64,000 bases of DNA, from NCBI GenBank assembly GCA_916613615.1, contig OU744725.1, positions 53,963,575 through 54,027,574 of the forward strand, read 5' to 3'. The stretch is from Steromphala cineraria (lineage: Eukaryota; Mollusca; Gastropoda; Trochida; Trochidae). This document shows, one piece after another, positions 47,701 to 59,700 of the stretch; the first letter of the stretch is position 1, and the number at the start of each line of letters is the position of its first letter. A model generated the notes under the pieces. That model ran no database searches, was not told the origin of the DNA, and saw only the letters and a program-made list of their open reading frames with translations. A program made the position numbers and the translations under genes.

Positions 47701-50700
47701 TCTGCGAGAGCCTGGCCAAACTCCCCAAACTCCCCCTCTCCCTTACTTCAACTGTTTGGCAAGCTCTGGGCAATAGAACTACGTGATCTTACAACATGTT
47801 TCATTAAGAACGATCCAAATTGAGCTATGATTTAGGATGAACCGGCACTGATAATCTCCCCTTTGAAACGGCGGATCGGTGAAAGAGGGCAGTATAATTT
47901 ATTGATAAGCTGGTGTGGATGTTATCGCAAATACTTCACAATTACGTGACAAAATGGTATCAACTTTTCATGCAGACTGTGAGGTATCAATAGCAAGGGT
48001 AGTTGCTTTATTTACACTCTTCCCTCCTTCACACCCCTCATGATAAGACGGAACGCTTAAAGTCCCCCTCCTGCTCTAAGGGGGACCCAGATTCCTCTCA
48101 CCTGGCTCGCTATCGCACCTTGAACAGGTATCGGCACCCGGCCTTTGTACAGAGTTCTGCTTTATCACACACATCATATATAAATGTAACAAATCAGTCG
48201 GCCAAAACACGCAACTTGACACACAGGTGTTAATGTTGTAAGAAATTGTAACTCAAGTGACGATATAAATTATAAAGGTCCATATATCACAAGACGGTGG
48301 CTTAAAACTATCGCTTCGTGTAAGGATTGACTTGGGATTTTATACTTACAGTGTGATAATGATCGCGAACCGTCACCATCTTCGATGAATTCTCTCTCGT
48401 TTGGTCTGAAATCGAAAAAAAAGCAATTATTAAGTGCATAAGAAAAATTAATTGTTTGTGTTCTACGTGCATTGTTATTGTCATAATGTATTATTGTAAT
48501 ACACTTCAAGATTTCATATGCTTTCTACTTTTATAAATGGTCAAAGAGATAATTAAAAAGATAGTTTATAAGACTTGAAACCTCAAATCCTTCTTTTCAA
48601 TAAACAATGTTTTAACGTTAAAATGAAAATCTAGATATTCTGTAACATCGTTTTCAAAGCTAGAAATGCAAAATTGGAATAATCATATAAATTTATTAAA
48701 ATAAAATTTTAAAATTTCACGTTTTTGCAGCGAACCCTATCTTTTTAAAAATTGTTTCTTTGTGAAAACCAAGAATATTGTGAACAATTCCCCCAAGTGT
48801 CCCCCTATCCCCCTCCCAGCGTTGCGTTTTGCCGAAGCAAACAGAAGCACCTGTGTTTGAGCTTGTCCGCCTCCATGTGAGACATGAGGGGCATACACTC
48901 CGGTAATCAGCTACAATAACGTGCCGCAAACAAGCCAGACCTCTAGCATGACTTCCCCAACATCTTCTCATAGATACTGCTTAGAGAAGCTTTTTGGTAT
49001 AAGTACTTGTTCAATGTCCCTTTTAGTTAATGGTATATGCCCGTAAAATGTCCATTTTAGTTTATGGTATATGTTTGTAAATGTCCATTTTAGTTGATGG
49101 TATATGTTTGTCAAATGTCCTTTTTAGTTTATGGTATATGCCCGTAAAATGTTCATTTTAGTTTATGGTATATGTTTGTCAAATGTTCATCTAAGTTTAT
49201 GGCATATGTTTGTTAAATGTTCATTTTAGTTTTTGATATATGTTTGTTAAATGTCAATTTTAGTTTATGGTATATGTTTGTTAAATGTCCATTTATTTTA
49301 TGGTGTATGCTGTTCCATTTAAGTTTTGCCTTCACTCGGTATTTTGATGGTCTATTTAATATAAATGGTTCTATATTCCAAATCGTAATATACTTTCATT
49401 TTTTCGTAATCTAATAGATTGTTTACATAAGATCTTATCTTAAATGCTTATACTAGTTAATTGTATTTATTGATAAAGCTTAACGTCAACTACCTTATAA
49501 GATTTTCGTTATTTTAGGACATTTGCAATGATGGGAATATGAGTTACCTATCGGCGCTGAATTATTGCTTCCAGTTTATCCATTTGTAAATTTTCAAGAA
49601 CTGAACAATATCATGTACTTTATGCATTTTACCATGTCATTTTCGCTTTCTTTTGCGAAACATAAAGATCCATCTTTCAAAATTTCCTGCTTTTGCTTTC
49701 GATGTAAACCTAAAACTGAACTTGTCTTTTCTTGCTTGTTTTCAAAAGCTTTTATTTCGAAATTGTTTTTTGTACAAAGATGATTAATTGTGATAAGCAA
49801 AGTCGTGTAATTTCTCCTTTAAAATCTATTTCATGATATCAATTTACATCTATGAATTTATAATATGAGTGTCTTCTTTATAGTAAAAATTCTCTCCATA
49901 ATCCCAGGAAGTTTAAATTTCACTCTTTAAAATTTGAAATTATTTCAAAACAATTGATAGCATCCTTCTTTCAGCTTTAAGAAGATTTTTCGAAATGCAG
50001 AGGCTAAGTTCGCAGATAAGACTAGGATTTGGGAGTAAGAGTTTAACACTATGCAGATTTATTTAACAGCTGGGTAAATTCTTACGTGACTGGTCCAAAT
50101 ATAAAAAGAGATTTAAACTTGCCACATGTAAATAATGAAGCCCAACAATTTTAAGTGTGACATCAGCAATGGGGCATCCTATAAACACATGATATAACTA
50201 TGTTGGGTTTTGGGGTTATTACTAAAATGATTTGGACTTCTTCATAGAATTTTATCAAAGTCATTGACCGCTAGAATTTTCTTAACGTTTGTGACGACAT
50301 TTTTTATTTTAATTTATGTGTTGATGATTTAACAACTAAAACTAATGATATTCTTATAAAAAAATATGACCATTAAGTATATAAGTTTTAAGGACATTGT
50401 TTACGATAAAAAAAAGTCAAATGATTGTGCATCGAAGGTAACCGAAATATATCTGGTGTTTAAAACACTAACCTCGTTTAAAGGTGTCTATTTCAATTTC
50501 GTCTAATTAAATCTAACATTATTTCAATAGTTCTAGGAATATAGCTCAAGAATTTTACTTACCGTTCTTTGGCGTCAAGGAAAGCTTTGGCAAAAGGATT
50601 GTGCTTTATCTTTAATGCTGTAATCTGAAATCAAAGAGCATGACATTAAGAAACCAATCAAGGATGAACATGAAAAACCTTCTTTATGACAACATTCTCT

Positions 50701-53700
50701 TTTCTAAGTACCAAGGCAAGTTCTTCTTCTAATGAGATTTTTTTTTAAATCTTTCATGATCGTTTTAAACATTTTTGTCGAAATTGAATTTATTTGAATT
50801 TTCAACCAATTTTATTTTGGAAGATGCAATTTGTATGTATAATTTTCATACATAAAAACAGATAAATTTATGATCAACAATCCTCAAAATATTCTGAAAC
50901 TTACCTCTTCGTTTTGGTATGCTGTGACTGCGATGAACTGGGTCTCAGGAAAACTGAACGTCATAATGCTTTTCTTCTGTGTTCGCGAATTAACTCGCAC
51001 TATATGCAGTCTTGGTTCGTACTTGTGTAAGGAATTCAACATTATCTGTAAAAAAATAAAAATACTTATTTATAAGAATGGCAAAATGTTTTAAATTCAA
51101 CAATTATGATATTTCGAAATGTAATCAAACAGAAATATCTCTGAGATTCAAATACTAAATTACTTTACCGGTCATATAAATTTCAAATAATTTTTTATCA
51201 ATTTAACCAAATGACACTTCTATTGAAACCTCATTATATTCTATTAAGCAGCCATCACAAGCTATCACTATCACCAGCAACTGCAAAATTTTATCTTAAT
51301 TGACAGGGGGAAAATAGACTGCCACCCTCAATGTTTTGTATGGCCTGCCATGCTATAATTGTGTTATGCACACGTTCATATTCACTATATTCCCTGGCGT
51401 CGAGATGTGCACGAGGCGTGACGCTTGTTATCGGGGTATGGACCACCCGGGGTGTCTCTCTCAATCTGGTACTTCACCATATCCATCCACCTACCTACCT
51501 ATCTACCTGCTGATTGCATTTACCTGTATCTACCTGAATCTAGTTCTCATCTCAGTAACTGACAATCTCCATACCACCCATATTGTACGTATATCCTAAG
51601 GTTGTGCTTTAGAGGCTATTTACTGAATACTTTGAATCAAATATTATTGTTTTTTATATCATTATTTCACATGAAAGGTATTGACTGAACGGCGTTCATA
51701 TAGCACATGGTGTACGGTTTTAGAAATAACATGTATTTAAAAAAGACAGGTGGTAGATTGACTTGTTACTTTGTGTTAGGTTTGATGAAAATAAGAAAAT
51801 ATGAATATGAAGAATGATTTTAAAATTGTAATGAATGATAAAATATATATTTTCTATCTCCTACATTTGGATTTTCTATCTCTTTCATTCGGAAGGAATT
51901 GTTTTAATGAGTTCGGTCTGACGTTTTTCAGCTCAAGTGAACTGTATTGATGTGTACTTATATAAATGAATCAATTTTTCAAAAAATGAGTATCAGTTAT
52001 TTCAATTGGTTCAGTAATTGTTGGTTTGATAACGTTACATGTCCCTTTCAAAGATGAAAAACATTGCAAGAAATGACCGCTAATAATATTGTGCTCACTT
52101 TCAAAAGCTATTTAAAGTAACCACTTTCTAAGCACTTAACATACTTGCTCAATGGTTGGGCTGATTATTAAAATTCAAATCCTCTCTAATGTCTGTATTA
52201 TACACAGTTAAGAGGCTTTCTTATATGAATGTTTACATGAAAGTTTATTGTCACAGACTCCTATAAAGGATGAGCAAACAAATGAATGATGAAAGTTATA
52301 CTGAAACGTTTGAAGTGTTTTTAAGTCTTCCCGAATGCCTTTATGTCATTGCAATAACACACAGCGAGTCAAAGACGAGTAATTTCCGTCTGTACCCAAA
52401 GTTACCTGCCCGCTCCCAAGTTATCATACCTGTTCCCCAATAACCAAATTGCTCAAGTATTTGGTTAGTTATTGATCTAGTTAACTTGACTTCAAAGACG
52501 GTATTTTCGAGATAATTTGTTGGCAGGTAGGTGAATGCTGGATAGGGGAGTACGGGTAGGGGGGTAGGGGAGGGCGTTTATGATAGTTGAAGGGAAGGGT
52601 AGGCAAAGAGAAAAGGGAGGAAAGGGAAAGAGAAAAGAGAGAAAAATGAGAGTAGGAAAAAAGGGAGAGTAGGATGAGAGAAAGGGAAGGGTAGGAACAA
52701 AGAAAATAGAGGGTAGGAACAGAGAAAATGTAGGGTAGGAAGAGAGAAAATTGAGGGAGGAGGGAAAGAGAAAATGGAGGGTAGGAACAGAGAAAATGTA
52801 GGATAGGAAGAGAGAAAATGGAGGGAGGAGGGAAAGAGAAAATGGAGGGTAGGAACAGAGAAAATGTAGGGTAGGAAGAGAGAAAATGGAGGGAGGAGGA
52901 GAGAGAAAAGGGAGGGTAGGAACAGAGAAAATGAAGGGTAGGAACAGAGAAAATGGAGGGAGGAGGGAAAGAGAAAAGGGAGGTTGGGAGGAGGGGAAAA
53001 AAGAGGGTATAGGAGAATGAAGGGAAAAGGAGGGAGAGAGAGATATTTGGTTATCGTAGAGAGAGAAGGAAAGGAGAAGGTGAAGTTAGAGATTGATAAG
53101 AAAAAGAGGAGGATGAAAAGTTAAAGGTAATTATTTCACTGGAAGGGTTAAGACGGAGAAGCTGAAAATGCTTGGTTAAGGGTAAGATGAATACGGGAAC
53201 TGAAGAGATTGAGGGGGATACGACGAGGCAGTGAGGTGGGGGAGAGGCAGTCAAGTGGCAAGTTATGATTGAAAGAGAACCCCCGAGAAAGACAGATAGC
53301 ACGTATGTTTGAAGTCGTTCATTTCGTACGTATTAACTTTGCTTACAGACATTACCCGTCTCCCTATTGCCTGCTTAGCGCGGCTTTTATTCTCTGCTAG
53401 TTTGATGTATTTCATGCCGCTCTCATTAAATGTTTAGTTTGAATTTCACAGAGCTTGTGTTCTTCCTTTGCCCACCCCACCATCAGACGGAGATCGCTTA
53501 TATGAAATGAGGTATTTATAGCGATAAGGACGGACTTATTATCTTGTCAATAGCGGGTTCTGACCTTCCTTATACCCTCTTGTTGTCAACCACTGAGCCA
53601 TACCCTCTCATTGTCAATCAAAAACTCAGAATGGTCACTTTTAGGAATTTCTGTCTTTGAACATATTTGTTGAGTTCTGGCAAATGAACCTTTTAATAAC

Positions 53701-56700
53701 TTTGGATTGAGGTAATGAATATTATTTTCAGCGTTTGGGCATCAGGTTTATATTGATAATTATCTTTTAGAATTTATGACGTTTTGGGGCATAATATGGT
53801 GATATTATCTCAACTTGTCAATGCGTTTTTCATTAGTTCTCTTTAGCGTATAATTTATAAATATTAAACAAAATCAATCGCCTTGATCAAAGAATATGAA
53901 TATTCTATTGAATTGATAGCCATGAAAAAACGTACGAGTAAGAGGGGAAAAAATAACCTATATAACCTATATCATAATCTCGCCAGGTCCAACTTCATAT
54001 CGTTACTTTCATTTAATCAAGAATCACCTACTACTAAAATTATTTTAAAATCGATATGTTCACTTTTACGTTATATAAATCAATTCTACCTGATTTCATG
54101 AAAATGTTAATGTCACCCCTCTTAATGCCACTCATTACATTTCAGAAATACATTTCACAAGTCAACTCAATTTTTCTACTTTGGAAACTCACAACTCAGC
54201 TCAATTATCTGAATTTCTGAACTCAACTCAATTATTTGAAATCATTACACATACGATCAAAGAGATGCTTACCTGTCCTCCGCCGTTGAGTTTGTTGGTG
54301 AGTTTGACTTTGCTGAAGGATATGGACTCCTTCATCCAATGTGCCCCAAAGTTGGGTGAATCCGGGTGGATGTAAACACAGTTCGGGGCGGCCGGCTCTG
54401 CCTTACCCCCGGGGACCCAGTCACCATTTACATATTTCCACCTGTGGTTATCTACCTGAACGAAGTCAAGTAACAAGGTGTACATGGCGTTCGGGTCCAG
54501 CCCTGTGATGGAGTTCCTGAACACCGGGAACATCCGTCTGGAATAAATGATAAATGAATAAATAATATTTTCAAATTTTTAAAATGAATTCAAAACATAG
54601 AAATATTAAAATAGAAATAATTGGAAGAAATTTGACGTTGTAACTGTTTTTATAAGAGTTATTGTTTGATTTACAATTAACATAAATTTTTTATTTATTT
54701 TAAAAATCATACACAAATTAGACAAAACTGATATTTTTAAATATACAAACAACAATATGAGATTACTGTTTATTCAATTATGATGTTATCATATTTGTTG
54801 ATTTATTATATACACAGAACATGCTAGAATTTATTTTACAAACATACACATATCTAAGTTAGAAACTGAATATTTTGGTGTAAATCATTTGTATACGTTG
54901 AGGGTTTATTGATATTTGATCGGTAATAAAGATGTATTTTGTAGGATGTCAAAAGCATTTAAAATATATATATTTCAAAATTATTTAGCCTTACAATGTC
55001 CAAAATTTGGTAACATAACTTTCTATTTACTTTAAAAAGTATATCATATTTTTCTATTTCATTTATGCTAAGCAAATGTTTCAACTTTGGATACACAATA
55101 TGTACGTTTCAATACAAAACCATTGATACAGTTGTTATTTATTTGATATTATGATATTATGAATTGAAAATGTGAAATTTAAATTTAACATCTAAAGTGA
55201 ATATAAAAAATCACTATTGAGCAAAATTATTTGTAAAAAAACCCGAAATAAGTTACTGAAAAAAATTATTTTGTTTTAGAGGCAATATTTCCTAAAAAGA
55301 AACCTAGCTACATTTAAATTTTATATACATACTTCTTTGTAAACATTTTATCGCTAAATTGGCCGCATTGTCTATATCCATTTACATATTTCCTTACTAT
55401 GTCATTCATTTCACATTTAAAACGTTTCATTGACACTCTGTAAGAGTTTCTATACAAACATTTTAACACTTAACGTGTCACTCGGGAGATATACTTGGTT
55501 TGTTGTCAGAGTAAATAACCAAAAATAAAAGGTAAATACAATGCTGTAAAATATTTCAAGTACTGTGTAGAGTGTTTACGTCGCCCATTTACTCAAAATA
55601 AACGTGTAGTAAAATACGCTAGGAGATAAGAAATTTGTAAATTCAGTACAATGTACTTTCAGAGAGCGTTACATCGTTGCTTCGTCATCTCGAAATATAA
55701 TTTTTGATTGATAGTTGTTTTTGTTGATGTTGAAAAAATGAATTGCGTTTAACAAGAATGTTAGTTAAACGATAATTCATTTCCTAATAATTCCAAACCT
55801 AGAGTTAAGCATTTAGGACAACGATGAATCATAAAATTCTTCCTTTCACTTTTACAGTTTTATTTACTCTATTTTGGTCACGATTATATCTCTCGTGATT
55901 ATAATTTTAAACAAATGTGAAAATGAGCCTGAAGGTCCTAAAACTTAAACTTAAAACATCTGAGAATACTAAATGAAGGTGAACGCAATATGTCATGCCT
56001 ATTGAAATGCTATTCATGCGATATTAGCAAATATAATGTTTAAGGGGAACGCAATGTCGCTTATTTAGTTTCATCTAGAAAGGGATATTGTAAAATTGAT
56101 CAGACCAATACAACATATATCATATTTTATTTTTATGAAGGGTCCGTTTCGATAAGCAGTTATTAAACTTCAATTGTCATTAAATGTCATTAACCTATAT
56201 TTATTCAGTTTATTCAATGTAAACGTACAGTGACGGTGAAAGTTTAAATGTCTAAACATGCCAGGAAAGTTATAATTTCAATTCATTTAACTTCTCTCAA
56301 AGGCATAGTCAATACATTTGTTATGTTCAGTTGAAAAATACCCAATTGGTTTTGCGATCTTTTCTACTTATTCTTTGTACGATTCAATCCTATTTATAAA
56401 CAGATGTCAGACCGTGTCAGAGGCATACCAAAAGGAATTCAATATTAAGTTTTAGAATGATTTCCAAGGTAAAATACGATTCAATTCGATACAAATGTAA
56501 AAGTTATATCATGTTTCTCTACACCTCTCATTTCTACCATTGAAAGATCACCCCAGGACTCACATAACATTCACAAAGCAGAATTCTTTGAGATAATTCA
56601 GATTTCGTATTTCATTATCCATCTACGGGGTCTAGACGCATAGAAAAGGATACTAATACACGAACAATATAAAATCCTCCTGACATATTATTACCATTGA

Positions 56701-59700
56701 AGATGGACAGTTCCCGTTCAAGTCCACTTAAAGAAATCCAACCCTTCTACTTTTGTCATACTGAAAGAACGCGATTTTCTACGATTAATAGTGACATAAA
56801 ATAGAATTAAATCTCCAAGCGGCTCCTTCTTCGGCTCGTGTCAGAATACCTACAACATATTTAGTAGTGTTCTTTTTCAGTGGTAGGGCTATTGTCTGTA
56901 TAGGAAGGTAACAGTGACAGGACGACGCCAAGTTATAGCCCCTATCTCTCCACTTGACGATAAACAAAACCTCTTACATACATCTCTGACAAGTATGAGG
57001 TACCGGTCTGCTGCCTACAGACGGGTAGGATGGACATTTGATAACGTCATTTCTTGCTGGACCTATCTATTCTTTATCTGATTTTAATCGTCAAGAAAAA
57101 TGGACCTACCTTCAATGGACATTACAATTTGGAGTGACAAGGTGGATACAAATTTCTTCATTATAAAAATGAATAAAGTATTAAAACGTGTTGGACGGAA
57201 TATTTGTTAACATCATTCCTTACTGGACCTATTTATTCCTTATGTGATTTAATATTCAAATAAAACTAGACCTATCTCAAGGTTACTACTATTTAGAATC
57301 ATGATGTTGGATACTAAATAAATAAAATTCAAAGACGTGAGGATGGACATTTCTTAACGTCATTCCTTACTGGACTTATCTCGTTTTATCTAATTTAATC
57401 GTCAAAGGAAACTGCATTAAATGCTTCAATGGACATGCAAATTTGGAATGACAATGTTGGATGCAAGGCTTTTCAAAAATGAATTTAAACTAAAAAAGTT
57501 AAAGACGTGTTTGCCTGGCCATTTGTATTATCGCCTACTGGACCTATCTCTACTTTATCTGAATATAATCGTCACAGTAAACTAGGCCGACCTTATATGC
57601 TTTAATGGGCATTATAAATTGGAATCATAATACTATTTAAATATTTCAAATGTGTTAAGAATAAATAAAGGTTAAAGACGTCTTCGGCTGGACATATGCA
57701 AACGTAAGACTGTAACTTAGACTTTGGAATTACAATAATGGATGCCAACATATTTATTTTCCAAATAATCATAAATAAATGAATGTTAAAAACTACATGT
57801 AGTTAGGTTAGACACCGGCTTGCTTTATCCCTGACCATCTTTCAAGCTTTATTCAAATATGTATGTATGTCGTATGTAACTTGATTTTTAGCTTCAAGAG
57901 ACATTACATTTTTTACAACTTTGGACACTAACTTCTTCAACTTAGAAAGTGAATATATTATGATATACAAATCTTGAAGTCTGAACAGAATAGACACTTG
58001 CTAACGTCATTATTTGCTAGAGCGGTTATGTGTGTTGTAAAGGGAAATTTAAGTCTTTGGAATGACTACAATGACAAGCATAGTTTTCTACCCCTTTAAA
58101 TTGCAGTTTTGCAAATTCTGTTCGGTTAATCGGAAACATATTTAGACCTCCAATACTCACTAAGACCCTCTTGTATGCTTAAAAGAAAGTAATTAAATAA
58201 GAAGGATTTTTCTAATAAGCAGAGACAAGATACCCTCTCTATATATCATCGAATTATGCTTTACAATGTCCATCTACTTATTCCTTTATTCTTTTTCATG
58301 CTTTAGTTTCTGCTTTAAATTTGGGACATTAATACGGATTCATTAAAGGTATATTTGGACTCCAATTTCTGAACCTCCTCATTTATATCATTTAATGTTA
58401 AAGGTTACCGTTTTCTGTACATTATATAGTTAACATTAATTTCATCTCAACATAGTATTTAGTAAACACATATGTACTCTCTATGTTTAGATTTTATCAA
58501 TGTTTCCCAAATATTAAAAGCATCATGTTGTTCTTAAGATAACCAATACTTTGCCCCTAAATTAAGAAATGTTATTAATAACATTATTTGATCTTAAAAC
58601 TGCATCTGGTTTTGGAAGCTTTTAGAAACCTCAAAGCATAGCATTTGGAAATAATTTGGAATACAGACATTTACTTTGATTGTTTAATCTATATGTATCT
58701 TTCGGAATAACATAGTTTTATTAAAACCAGTTATCAAACTAGTCATATTTCTCTGCAATCATATTTGCTGAAAGGATTTATTTGCCATGTTTCGACTTTA
58801 TACACTTAACTTTGAAACGGTGTATTGGTTTAATAGCAATTGCTCTTTTTTACAATCCTCTTATTCAATAAAGACATCACAACATTAGATAATAAGAGAG
58901 TAAGTAAGTAAGTAAGTATAAAATGGGCTGTCAGATAATCGAAATAGAAAATTGTGATATCCAAATGGTAAAAGGTTTTCGTAAACAGTTAAACTTTTAG
59001 AAACTACTGTTAATAATGCACATTGCTTTACCAAGTTGGAAATGGTTTAATGTAGGACCCTTTGCAGATACCTGTTTTATTTCAAAGAACATTGTCATAA
59101 CTATATCTTAAATTTCAAACACTTTGCACTTTAACAATTTCCCAAAGAAAAAAAGGTTCTCATTAAAAAGCTGAACCGTGTCAGTAATGTTTGGAATTGA
59201 TATTTAGTTATCGTCAAGTACTGGACCCAGCGCTCAGCTATGTATCCTAGTCATGATCAGGCCAACTAGTATTTAGCCAGCAAATGGAGTAAAGCGTCTG
59301 TCAACATGGCTATTCTGTCGGTCAAATGGCCGTGTGACCAGTGAACGCTATTAGTGTCATATGGTATGCAACATCACACCTTTCCAACCCCACCTGTGTA
59401 GAATAGCAACTCGAACAGGTACTCGACTCGCTTTTACCTGTATACCTTCAGGTAACAAGGAAGCGATCAAACGATGACCGACATTGGAAACATATACTTG
59501 AGAATATATTTATATTGTAAAATTGATTGAGGCTTGTTTATGTTAACATAGTTATGATATACGTCATAAATGCTAGTTATGGAGGAAATATACAGTTTGA
59601 TGCTAGATGGTTAACGCTTGTGTTATGGTTCTTCCGTGTTACTTCAAGAACTGTTGATGACAGCAAGACCTAGGGATTAGTGACATTGAGACCTACCGAT

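Noticed and set aside
50870..51094. 74-codon plus-strand frame
   Set aside because: It is the antisense shadow of Brachyury exon 3.
53051..53302. 83-codon minus-strand frame rich in Ser/Pro/Leu
   Set aside because: It lies at the edge of the polypurine tract in a Brachyury intron; composition explains the open frame and no splice context supports it.
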